From contig MU646623.1 in the NCBI GenBank assembly GCA_026770585.1, positions 448,044-458,966 on the forward strand: a stretch of 10,923 nucleotides of DNA, written 5' to 3'. The stretch comes from Baffinella frigidus (lineage: Eukaryota > Cryptophyceae > Cryptomonadales > Baffinellaceae). Shown here piece by piece: positions 1-5,514 of the stretch (within the stretch, counting starts at the first letter, position 1; every line of letters begins with the position of its first letter). A program made the position numbers and the translations under genes. The notes beneath the pieces were generated by a model. That model was not told where the DNA came from and did no database searches. It saw only the letters and a list, made by a program, of their open reading frames with translations.

Positions 1-58
1 AACCCCAAACCCCAAACCCAACACCCCAAACCCCAAACCCCAAACCCCAAACCCTAAC
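1..58 (+). repeat. Telomere-like heptamer array, mostly CCCCAAA
   Basis: The window opens with seven-base units, mostly CCCCAAA, with irregular units (CCCAACA) and a final CCCTAAC. The C-rich strand reading inward from base 1 is the orientation expected at the left end of a chromosome. The dominant unit is CCCCAAA, not the CCCTAAA of the internal arrays, so this is either the inner degenerate edge of the true telomere or a subtelomeric variant block. The sequence cannot decide which. Confidence 0.8.
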
Positions 59-78
59 CAACAAACACCGAACGGCAG

Positions 79-211
79 GTAGTGGCGCTGCTGATCACCT
101 TATTCCAGGGTAGGCTTCCAAGTCCAATTCGCAAGGACCCCCGACACCCTAACCCCTGATTTCTAAACACAGGTAGTGGCACTGCTGATCGAGGCGATGG
201 GTCGAAATTAG
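79..211 (+). pseudogene. Two decayed ankyrin-type exon fragments
   Basis: Two copies of one short segment follow an AG: at 79-105 (V-V-A-L-L-I-T-L-F after GGCAG) and at 173-211 (V-V-A-L-L-I-E-A-M-G-R-N then a stop, after a CACAG acceptor-like site). The V-V-x-L-L-I/L pattern is the second helix of an ankyrin repeat. They match the better copy at 303. Between 173-211 and 303, GACGGTACAAAAAGTTAC-like sequence occurs twice (about 227-245 and 248-266). No continuous gene is left; these look like tandemly duplicated exon remnants. Confidence 0.55.
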
Positions 212-302
212 TACCGGGCTGTAAGAAGGCGGTACACAAAGTTACAAGACGGTACAAAAAGTTACTACCGTCACGTCCAAAGAAAGTGTCCATTTAACGC
301 AG

Positions 303-389
303 GTGGTGGCACTGCTGCTCGAGGCGATGGGTCCGGCGGTCAACTTTGCGATGGAGAACGGCCAGACTGCTCTGCACAAGTCCGAACCC
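303..389 (+). pseudogene. Ankyrin-repeat exon remnant
   Basis: After an AACGCAG acceptor-like site the frame reads V-V-A-L-L-L-E-A-M-G, then A-V-N-F, then M-E-N-G-Q-T-A-L-H-K-S. This is the end of one ankyrin repeat (helix 2 and the A-x-V-N turn) running into the N-G-x-T-A-L-H start of the next. Ankyrin repeats are about 33-residue protein-binding modules. The reading stops being ankyrin-like at about 384, where CCCGAAA telomere-like heptamers begin. The exon is therefore cut off by, or fused to, telomeric sequence, and no gene continues. Confidence 0.65.
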
Positions 390-413
390 CGAAACCCGAA
401 ACCCGAAACCCTA
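384..413 (+). repeat. Short CCCGAAA telomere-like block
   Basis: About four heptamers of CCCGAAA type end in CCCTAGC. They have the same seven-base period as the telomeric arrays, with G in place of T. The block directly abuts the ankyrin remnant on its left and a foldback element on its right. Confidence 0.65.
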
Positions 414-417
414 GCCA

Positions 418-524
418 CTATCCCTCAAGTGCCCAGTAGGCGCATACGCCCTATGGTAGGGCCCTAGGACCTGCCTAGGACCTCTTGCCGGTCAATTTTG
501 ACCCCCTCGCCACTTGAGGGATAG
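418..524. mobile_element. Foldback/MITE-like element, 107 bp
   Basis: Perfect 14-bp terminal inverted repeats, CTATCCCTCAAGTG at 418-431 and its complement at 511-524. The interior holds CCTATGGTAGGGCCCTAGG and CCTAGGACCT, the core shared with other elements in this window. TA lies just inside each end (TA|TCCC and GGGA|TA), fitting a TA target duplication, though it could be part of the repeat. It has no coding capacity, so it is non-autonomous. The next 190 bases (525-717) show nothing I recognise. Confidence 0.65.
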
Positions 525-717
525 GCGGATCAATTCCGGATCGTGTGCAGGTCCTCCCCCTTAGCGTGCTCTATGTCTATCCGGGCTCACCGGTTTGGTG
601 CGCCCGGGCTCGTTACTGCTGTAAAATTGACGGGGTTGTACCGCACACCCAGCATGGCAACGTGCGAATTGTGGGTCAAACCGAGTGGGGCAGAGCTAGA
701 AACCCCAACACCCAAAC

Positions 718-857
718 TTATCCGGGGAAAACTATTTTTCTTTCATTTGACGGCAACGAAAATTATTACACAATTCGTTTTTGTTAGTAATATTAAAGCA
801 TTTGTGTAGTAATTTTCGTTGCCATGAAACGAAAGAAAAATAGGCTTCCCCGGATAA
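718..857. mobile_element. Foldback element with long arms, 140 bp
   Basis: The left arm from TTATCCGGGGAA (718-729) through AACGAAAATTATTACACAA is mirrored by the right arm ending TTCCCCGGATAA (846-857), with a few mismatches and small indels over roughly 55 bp per arm. The loop around 775-800 is AT-rich. TA flanks TCCGGGG on both sides. Short forward-strand open frames here only read through the hairpin and are not genes. Confidence 0.75.
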
Positions 858-888
858 AAACACTAGGTTCCCGTCAGCAAGGACCCCC

Positions 889-1037
889 CCACCAACCCTC
901 ACAGCCTGGGCAAATCGTCAATTTTGAGGTCACGTATTTCCCTTTGAGGCCGCCGGATTCCGGCGTCCGTGGAGCCATCTTGCCTTGAAATTGAAAATCG
1001 AAAATCATCGATTTGCCCAGCCCGTGAGGGTTGGTGG
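889..1037. mobile_element. Foldback element, 149 bp
   Basis: A 29-bp terminal inverted repeat (889-917 against 1009-1037) matches at 27 of 29 positions; the ends are CCACCAACCCTCAC on the left and its complement on the right. Inside is a second small palindrome around CCGCCGGATTCCGGCG. No clear target duplication is visible. The minus-strand open frames over it are shadows of the palindrome. Confidence 0.7.
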
Positions 1038-1105
1038 CCCTTTCCGCGTTTCTGGAGGGTGCGCCTGGTGCGGTCCTGGTCCATTTCACGTTTTCTTTCG
1101 CCGGC

Positions 1106-1222
1106 CTAAACCCCAACCCCCAAACCCTAAACCCTGAATCCTAAACCCTAAACCCTAGACCCTAGACCCTAGACCCTAGACCCTAGACCCTAGACCCTAG
1201 ACCCTAGACCCTAGACCCTAAA
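1106..1222 (+). repeat. Interstitial telomere array with homogeneous CCCTAGA block
   Basis: Mixed CCCCAAC, CCCTAAA and CCTGAAT units lead into nine perfect consecutive CCCTAGA units at 1153-1215, then one CCCTAAA. The orientation matches the window start. The perfect variant block suggests recent local amplification. The array ends at CCACTTCGATGCCGTCTTC, the same junction that ends the array near 3070. Confidence 0.85.
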
Positions 1223-1254
1223 CCACTTCGATGCCGTCTTCTCGCGCAGTATCA

Positions 1255-1397
1255 GTTGCTTTACAAAACAGTCCGCTCTCCTTGCATCGCTTGATTTACA
1301 GTAAAACGTCTGCTCTCGATGTAACACTTGCTTTCCAGCAAAACGTCAGCTCGGGTTGTTTTACAGCAAAACGTCGGTTGCTTTACATTGAAACGTC
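1255..1397 (+). repeat. Cluster of a 20-bp motif, TTGCTTTACAGTAAAACGTC
   Basis: Five copies are visible: about 1255-1273 (truncated), 1291-1310, 1328-1347, 1356-1375 and 1378-1397. Variation is mostly at the centre (ACAGTAAAA, CCAGCAAAA, ACAGCAAAA, ACATTGAAA). The middle, TTTACAGTAAA, is a small palindrome. Spacing is irregular, so this is a cluster of dispersed copies. Further copies lie at 1780-2264. The short forward open frame across the cluster has no family features. Confidence 0.7.
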
Positions 1398-1409
1398 TGT
1401 AGAGTTGAA

Positions 1410-1457
1410 GGTTTAGGGTTCAGGGTTGCGAGGGTTTGCAACCCTGAACCCTAAACC
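1410..1457. repeat. Head-to-head telomeric inverted repeat
   Basis: GGTTTAGGGTTCAGGGTTGC at 1410-1429 is the exact reverse complement of 1438-1457; the 8-base spacer is GAGGGTTT. G-rich telomeric units therefore face C-rich units, the geometry of a fused or folded-back telomere end. The right arm continues as the long CCCTAAA array while the left arm stops after about three units. Confidence 0.85.
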
Positions 1458-1731
1458 CTAAGCCCTAAGCCCTAAACCCTAAGCCCTAAACCCTAAACCC
1501 TAAACCCTAAACCCTAAACCCTAAACCCTAAACCCTGAACCCTAAACCCTAAACCCTAAACCCTGAACCCTAAACCCTAAACCCTAAACTCCAAACCCTA
1601 AACCCTAAACCCCAAGCCCTAAACCCTAAACCCCAACCCCTAAACCCCAAACCCTAAACCCTAAACCCCAAACCCTAAACCCTAAACCCTAAACCCCAAA
1701 CCCTAAACCCCAAACCCTAAACCCTCAACCC
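1438..1731 (+). repeat. Long interstitial CCCTAAA array
   Basis: About 290 bases of nearly pure CCCTAAA with scattered CCCTGAA, CCCTAAG and CCCCAAA variants. It is the longest telomeric block in the window. Variants become more frequent toward the right edge, where CCCTCAACCCGCGGCG leads into unique sequence. It contains no genes. Confidence 0.95.
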
Positions 1732-1736
1732 GCGGC

Positions 1737-2290
1737 GTGCAGGGACCCAGGGGTAGTGAAGCGGCGCTCCCTGGGTCAGTTGCTTTACATAAAAAACGTC
1801 AGTTGCTAACCTCTTACAGGTCTAATACCAATATAATCACTTTGGTTGGAGCCATTGATTCGACCTTTATCCTGTAGTAAAGATTGAACCTCCATTTATG
1901 ACTTATTTATTTGGACCTGCTAGAGGATACACCTGATTGCTTCCGCGTGGGCAACAGATGCGAACCCCGCTCCAAACCGTCTCTTGGCGCAGGGCCGCGC
2001 CGGGCGATCACTTTCTTGACAGTAAAAAGCCGGTCGATCTCCATCAAAACGTCAGTTGCTTCACAGGTAGAGTGACGAGTTGCTTTACATTAAAACGTCT
2101 CCCTGACCCCGAAACCCCACCCGTTACCAAAGCCTGTTCGCGCACAGGGCCGCGGCGGGTGGGGACCCAGTGGTGGTGAAGCTGCGCTCCCTGGGTCAGT
2201 TGCGTTACAGCAAAAAAACAATTGCTTGACAGTAAAGTGCCGAGTTACTTTACAGTAAAACATCTCCTCGCGCGCAGGGCCGCGGCGGGC
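1737..2290 (+). repeat. Degenerate duplicated subtelomeric units with 20-bp motif copies
   Basis: GGGACCCAG followed by GTAGTGAAG or GTGGTGAAG, then CTCCCTGGGTCAGTTGC, occurs at about 1742-1785 and 2162-2205; a related copy at 2291 stays ankyrin-like. More copies of the TTGCTTTACAGTAAAACGTC motif lie at 1780-1800, 2080-2099, 2200-2219, 2222-2240 and 2245-2264. GCAGGGCCGCGGCGGG-type sequence precedes two of the units. The 1805-1935 stretch is AT-rich and shows nothing recognisable. No gene is supported. Confidence 0.6.
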
Positions 2291-2359
2291 GGGGACCCAG
2301 TGGTGGTGAAGCTGTTGCTCGACGCGGGCGCGGACCCCGACGCGCGAACCACCTCAGGT
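2291..2359 (+). pseudogene. Ankyrin-repeat fragment
   Basis: In one frame: G-D-P-V-V-V-K-L-L-L, then D-A-G-A-D-P-D-A-R, then T-T-S-G. This is ankyrin helix 2 (V-V-x-L-L-L), the G-A-D-x-D loop and the start of the next repeat. The frame soon stops (by about 2390). Related copies, all sharing ACCACCTCAGGT, are at 2398-2430 (with an internal TGA), 2697-2744, 3096-3143 and 3239-3265. It is likely a decayed piece of an ankyrin gene family duplicated in the subtelomere. Confidence 0.6.
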
Positions 2360-2521
2360 TTCTTGATACCAGTCCGATACACCGACTGATCCAGAGCGGC
2401 GCGGACCCACACGCGTGAACCACCTCAGGTTTCTTGATGATTGTCTGAGAAACCGACGGATGCAGGGCTTTCCATGGAAAGCCCCCCCCCCCAAAAAAAG
2501 TCGACAGATTTGTACCCCGTA
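2340..2521 (+). repeat. Segmental duplication, copy X
   Basis: CGCGCGAACCACCTCAGG, then TTTCTTGAT, CGAGAAACCGACtGATGCAG-like sequence, a run of Cs, and GTCGACAGATTTGTACCCC recur at 2727-2985. Within this copy the first part is itself repeated (2340-2400 and 2405-2460). Copy Y carries an extra foldback between CAGG and TTTCTTGAT; copy X lacks it and serves as the empty site. The palindrome CTTTCCATGGAAAG lies at 2468-2481. Confidence 0.65.
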
Positions 2522-2693
2522 CCATGCAAGAGTGTAGGGCTGACCTGGGAAAACAAGCCAGTCCACACGGAATTTGTAACAACTTTCCGAAATTTTGATT
2601 TTTCTGTGGGAAGAATGTCCACTTATGAACTTAAGAAATAGTAGAATTCTACTATTTCTCCTGTGGGTCACTCTGCCCTACACTCTTGCGTGG
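2522..2693. mobile_element. Inverted-repeat element, copy A (172 bp)
   Basis: Terminal repeats CCATGCAAGAGTGTAGGGC (2522-2540) and its near-complement at 2675-2693 match at 18 of 19 positions. TA flanks both ends (CCGTA| and |TAGCTGTG); the right flank TAGCTGTGTCTCGACGCGGG reappears uninterrupted after CCG at 3092, which supports a TA duplication. A perfect 26-bp palindrome lies at 2634-2659, centred on GAATTC. Copy B at 5906-6078 is clearly homologous. No open frame is convincing, so it is a non-autonomous element of Tc1/mariner-like habit. Confidence 0.8.
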
Positions 2694-2696
2694 TAG

Positions 2697-2744
2697 CTGT
2701 GTCTCGACGCGGGGGCGGACCCCGACGCGCGAACCACCTCAGGT
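2697..2744 (+). pseudogene. Ankyrin-repeat fragment
   Basis: Reads L-C-L-D-A-G-A-D-P-D-A-R-T-T-S-G, matching the fragment at 2291. It begins right at the edge of the inverted-repeat element and is cut on the right by a foldback at 2747. It cannot be functional alone. Confidence 0.55.
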
Positions 2745-2746
2745 TC

Positions 2747-2893
2747 CATCCGCGCAGGCATCTAAATTAGATGCTCGAAATGCATACTTTTGGCGTGAGA
2801 TGCTGCATGAAGTGGCCAAATTGGCAACGTCTGGCAATTTCTGACGCCAAAAGTATGCGTTTCGAGCAGTTAAGTTGAATGCCTGTGGGGATG
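2747..2893. mobile_element. Foldback element inserted in ankyrin-derived duplicate (147 bp)
   Basis: The left end CATCCGCGCAGGCAT pairs with ATGCCTGTGGGGATG at the right. Further in, TGCTCGAAATGCATACTTTT pairs with its near-complement AAAAGTATGCGTTTCGAGCA. The element interrupts CAGG/TTTCTTGAT, which is continuous at 2353-2366. GGTT occurs at both borders (2742-2746 region and 2896-2899), a possible short target duplication. It is non-coding; the minus open frame is a shadow. Confidence 0.75.
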
Positions 2894-2977
2894 CGGTTTC
2901 TTGATAATTATCCGAGAAACCGACTGATGCAGAGCTGGAAAGCCCCCCCCCCCCAAACAAAAGTCGACAGATTTGTA

Positions 2978-3072
2978 CCCCAAACCCTCAACCCTAAACC
3001 CTAAACCCTAAACCCTAAAGCCTAAAGCCTAAACCCTAGACCCTAGACCCTAAAATCTAGACCCTAAACCAC
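2978..3072 (+). repeat. Third interstitial telomere array
   Basis: CCCTAAA, CCTAAAG and CCCTAGA units directly follow the duplicated GATTTGTACCCC and end in CTAGACCCTAAACCACTTCG. The last 31 bases, 3057-3087, are identical to 1211-1241, so the two arrays share one ancestral right-hand junction. Confidence 0.85.
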
Positions 3073-3095
3073 TTCGATGCCGTCTTCGACCGTAG

Positions 3096-3265
3096 CTGTG
3101 TCTCGACGCGGGAGCGGAAACCGACGCGCAAACCACCTCAGGTGCTCAGAGTGGAGGGTCAGATGTGATAGATGTGGTATGAGGGGAAGTTTCCGGGGCC
3201 GGTGGTGCAGGGCGCTTTTGCCGCCCTCGCCCCCTCCCGACCCCGACGCGCGAACCACCTCAGGT
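3096..3265 (+). pseudogene. Two ankyrin-repeat fragments
   Basis: At 3096-3143 the frame reads L-C-L-D-A-G-A-E-T-D-A-Q-T-T-S-G; at 3239-3265 it reads D-P-D-A-R-T-T-S-G. Both carry the ACCACCTCAGGT motif of the family. The roughly 95 bases between them are not ankyrin-like. They appear to be remnants; substitutions such as A-D-P to A-E-T suggest this copy has drifted. Confidence 0.5.
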
Positions 3266-3348
3266 GCCTTCTACCTCTGTCTAAGTTAAGCACACAGCGG
3301 GCTACGCAGAGATTTTCTGCTCAGATTTAAGCCATTTCCGGTTCATTC

Positions 3349-3475
3349 ATCCGTAGGAACCCCCCCTTTGTCCCTACGGATTGCCTAACCCCCCTTTGTC
3401 CCTACGGATTGCCATACGGGGGGGTAGGAACCCCCCCTTTGTCCCTACGGATTGCCTAGGGTCGTAGGTCTGATC
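3349..3475 (+). repeat. Triplicated C-rich repeat inside an element-like block
   Basis: CCCCCCTTTGTCCCTACGG plus ATTGCC occurs three times (3361-3385, 3389-3413, 3432-3456), two copies preceded by GTAGGAAC or GTAGGAA. A single inverted copy with the same ATCCGTAGGAACCCCCC edge lies at 6211-6266. The right side runs into CCTAGGGTCGTAGG, resembling the core shared by other elements. It is probably a rearranged member of the same non-autonomous family. Confidence 0.6.
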
Positions 3476-3478
3476 GCT

Positions 3479-3556
3479 TAAGGGTGATTCGAAATCCCTT
3501 AGAAGTCCGCTGTGTGGCTGGTCTCCTCAAAAGGAGACCGGAAGTTTTTTTTTTTT
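3479..3556 (+). terminator. Hairpins followed by 12-T run; possible Pol III-type terminator
   Basis: GGTCTCCT (3520-3527) and AGGAGACC (3532-3539) form a perfect 8-bp stem with a CAAA loop, followed within 5 bases by twelve Ts (3545-3556). Just upstream TAAGGG (3479-3484) pairs with CCCTTA (3496-3501) around ATTCGAAAT, which loosely resembles a B box (GGTTCGAATCC). In eukaryotes a T run ends RNA polymerase III transcripts, so this could be the 3' part of a small RNA or SINE. No tRNA fold is visible. Confidence 0.3.
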
Positions 3557-3865
3557 GTGTGGTACGAATTCGTTACTTTTTGGTGGTAAACAAATAGTCA
3601 ACCCGGCTGAGGCAGAGCCAGGCTTTTGCTGCCCTCGCGGATGGTGCCGCATCAGACGTTGTACTGCAGAGCACCTTCGTCTCGAAAGATAACTGCATCG
3701 GTTCCCTAATTAGCGTTTTCATTTAATTAGGACGCCTAATTACATTTACTATGCCCTAACTAGTTTCTCCTATTCAACCTCCTATTGAAAAGGAAGTGAT
3801 TCAGTTATCTTCCGAGATGAAACTGCTGCACGGCTCCCTTGGCCTTCTCAGGGAGAGAGACGTTT
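3557..3865. other. No recognised gene or repeat
   Basis: This stretch is AT-richer than its surroundings and not part of the large duplications. The only structure is a small palindrome around TAATTAGGACGCCTAATTA (3723-3741). Short frames here have no family signature. Confidence 0.4.
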
Positions 3866-3923
3866 ATTACTACCAACACGGCCGCCATTTATTCACCCCC
3901 ACCGAGGCTGTGTCTGAGCAGGG
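3866..3923 (+). repeat. Dispersed repeat D, copy 1
   Basis: TATTACTACCAACACGGCCG, then CCACCGAGGCTGTGTCTGAG. Related copies are at 7738-7800 and 8398-8457 (reverse), 9216-9262 (forward), and partial or diverged ones at 7948-7973 and 9440-9490. An open frame of 112 codons (3796-4134) crosses it and continues into a CA repeat, but copies differ mainly at amino-acid-changing positions, so selection for that protein is not seen. Confidence 0.65.
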
Positions 3924-3977
3924 GCGTGTGATTCTTGATCTTCGTTACTCTCAAACGTATCCGATGCATGAGCTCAC

Positions 3978-4035
3978 GCCTTCTCAACTAACCATGCGGC
4001 TCTTTCACATCGTCAACACGCACACACACACGCAC

Positions 4036-4074
<39 letters not shown>

Positions 4075-4109
4075 ACACGGCTCTCATCCCTCCATAACAA
4101 ACACACCAT
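3978..4109 (+). repeat. Left part of tandem duplication, unit A, with CA microsatellite
   Basis: CCTTCTCAACTAACCATGCGG begins a segment repeated at 4598-4680. Both copies read M-R-L-F-H-(I/V)-V-N-T-H; of four base differences in the first eight codons three are silent. Here the H-T codons have expanded into a CA microsatellite (about 4019-4074). Both copies then share ATAACAAACACAC-type sequence and lead toward an ankyrin exon. It could be a short upstream exon, but this is weakly supported. Confidence 0.5.
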
Positions 4110-4189
4110 CCGGCAGGGTGGTCACGCCGCGTGAGTAGACCCTACGTGCTACAGGTTTGTGGTTTTCTGTAGTCCCGCTCAGCTGTACT

Positions 4190-4215
4190 TCCCCTTCTTC
4201 TTCTTCTTCTTCATT
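4190..4215 (+). repeat. CTT microsatellite
   Basis: About six CTT units lie within the putative intron between the M-R-L-F-H segment and the ankyrin exon of unit A. This pyrimidine-rich stretch is absent from unit B. Confidence 0.7.
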
Positions 4216-4307
4216 AACCTCTTAAAGTCCCTGTAAACAGGTCCTAGGCCTACTGGGTAGTGATCAACTTACTCCCTCTAAAGCGACTTTCTCTCTAACC
4301 GGCAGAG

Positions 4308-4596
4308 GAGACGGCGCAGGACCTGGAAGAGAGGTATTGTAGATTTCGGGACCGCGCGGATTTCACTTCGGGTCAGGGGATCGAGAAAATCGAAAAAATC
4401 GCGATCATTTTCACGCCCATCTAAAGTTTTATGCTATCTTACGCATGGATTTGATGACAAGATCGCGACCCCCACCCGTAAAACACACCTTTTCGATTCA
4501 TTTTCACGTTTTTTCGTTCTCCGATCCCCCGTCCTGATCTCAAAAAAATCCGCGCGGTCCCGAAATCTACAATACGGCAACGAGGCTGCCGAGCAG
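4308..4596 (+). pseudogene. Ankyrin exon, unit A, split by an inverted-repeat element
   Basis: After a CTAACCGGCAGAG acceptor-like site the frame reads E-T-A-Q-D-L-E-E-R-(Y), is interrupted at 4337, and resumes at 4573 with (Y)-G-N-E-A-A-E-Q-T. The intact sister exon at 4734 shows that the two parts were contiguous. E/G-x-T-A-Q-D-L-A is the T-A-x-x-L-A helix 1 of a terminal ankyrin repeat. With the insert present, translation runs on through the element to a stop at 4422-4424. The copy is therefore a disrupted gene or one truncated at that point. Confidence 0.75.
4337..4572. mobile_element. 236-bp inverted-repeat element in ankyrin exon, TA duplication
   Basis: Perfect 27-bp terminal inverted repeats, beginning TTGTAGATTTCGGGACCGCG at 4337 and complementary at 4546-4572. 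Beyond them the halves still match loosely (GGGGATCG, AGAA, A-rich). TA at 4335-4336 and 4573-4574 flank it, while the undisturbed sister exon has one TA in the Tyr codon at 4769-4772. It encodes no transposase, so it is a MITE probably moved by a Tc1/mariner-type enzyme elsewhere in the genome. Confidence 0.9.
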
Positions 4597-4597
4597 A

Positions 4598-4733
4598 CCT
4601 TCTTATCTAACACACCATGCGGCTCTTCCACGTCGTTAACACACACTCCACACGTTCTTACTCCGCCGTAACAAACACACGAAAGTTAAACTAATTTCCA
4701 AAGTTGACGATTTTGGTCTGCTGTCTTTTGCAG
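4598..4733 (+). repeat. Unit B: repeated M-R-L-F-H segment and putative intron
   Basis: This copy of 3978-4109 is without the long CA expansion. ATG at 4617 opens 25 codons (M-R-L-F-H-V-V-N-T-H) ending at a TAA near 4692. The tail CTGCTGTCTTTTGCAG ending at 4733 is a strong 3' splice site: a pyrimidine tract followed by CAG. Confidence 0.5.
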
Positions 4734-5038
4734 GGGAGACGGCGCAGGACCTGGCAAAAAGGTACGGAAACGAGGCTGCGGAGCGGGCCCTCCGCGTGGG
4801 GCAGCGCCGCGTCAAGGGCGGTGCGACCCCCCCCCCCCCCAGCTGCAAAATCGATCTCCGACATTTCGACTTTCGGTCGAAATCTCCTTCGAAGCCCACG
4901 GAGTGGTTGGAGGTCGACCTCGATATGTCGGTATGGCAATCTGCAAGCAGCGCCGCGTCTGCCAGCGCCACGAAAGTTGACGGATTTCCAAAGTCGTCAA
5001 GGGCGGTCCGCGCCTTCAGCACCTCTAGGATTGATTGA
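4734..5038 (+). CDS. Terminal exon of an ankyrin-repeat protein (putative)
   Basis: An open frame of about 100 codons starts right after TTTTGCAG at 4733, phase 2, and ends at TGA 5036-5038. It begins G-E-T-A-Q-D-L-A-K-R-Y-G-N-E-A-A-E-R-A-L, a typical closing ankyrin repeat, in which helix 1 T-A-x-x-L-A and helix 2 A-A-x-x-A-L stack for protein binding. The tail after residue about 30 holds a proline run from a C-tract (A-T-P-P-P-P) and serine/alanine-rich sequence and is not ankyrin. There is no ATG, so it must be spliced to upstream exons or be a fragment. The C-tract and nearby diverged repeats suggest the tail may not be conserved. The longer minus-strand frame opposite is taken as a shadow. 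Confidence 0.5.
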
Positions 5039-5450
5039 TTCACAACATCTCGAGTCACAGGATCGGCTTTTCCCCAGCTGCAGAATCGATAGGTCGATCT
5101 AATCTGAAAGTAGGCGTACGTTCTGAACAAAAAAGGCTTCCGAGCCCGCTCGGCGCGCCGCATCTGCCAGCGCCGCGTGAAAGGCGGCGCGCCCCCCCCT
5201 CCTCTACCTGCAAAATCATCCCACGCCGATTTGAACGCTGTGAACGAAATCGAATACCGGTGTGGACGCCCGTGGAAGGAGAGGAGGTGTCGCGTGGAAG
5301 GCGGTGCGAACCCCCGCCCCCCCTACCTCGATATGTCGGGATGTCAATCTGCAAGTAGCTCCGCGTGGGGCAGAGGCTCTGCCAGTGAAAGGCGTGCGGG
5401 CCTCCCTCCCCCCACCTGCAAAAAACAACATGTCAATCTAATGTGGATGT
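4791..5450 (+). repeat. Diverged tandem subtelomeric repeats
   Basis: GCGTGGGGCAG or CAGCGCCGCGT, GAAGGCGGTGCG-like sequence, a C-run and then AGCTGCAAAATC or ACCTGCAAAA recur at about 4795-4855, 5165-5220, 5285-5325 and 5360-5445. CCTCGATATGTCGG followed by ATGGCAATCTGCAAG or ATGTCAATCTGCAAG occurs at 4917 and 5326. The units are of unequal length, suggesting repeated unequal exchange. Open frames on both strands here are GC-rich shadows. Confidence 0.6.
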
Positions 5451-5514
5451 AGAGCGTTTGCGGTAATTGTTGTCCGTTTTGGACGTACGGTTTTCCGGTT
5501 TTCCGGTTTTGAAA

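Noticed and set aside
418-1037. Rho-independent-type terminators
   Set aside because: The hairpins are 100-150 bp foldback elements in a eukaryotic subtelomere, not short stems with T-runs after genes.
2250-2671. Minus-strand frames of 105-110 codons
   Set aside because: They run across the ankyrin remnant, a C-run and the inverted-repeat element; no family resemblance.
3796-4134. 112-codon forward open frame with a Thr-His run
   Set aside because: The second half is a CA microsatellite, the first half is repeat D plus unique sequence; repeat D copies do not show silent-site bias.
4636-5163. Longest open frame in the window, 175 codons on the minus strand
   Set aside because: It lies opposite the ankyrin exon, crosses C-runs and diverged repeats, and has no domain or signal. 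GC-rich sequence keeps it open.
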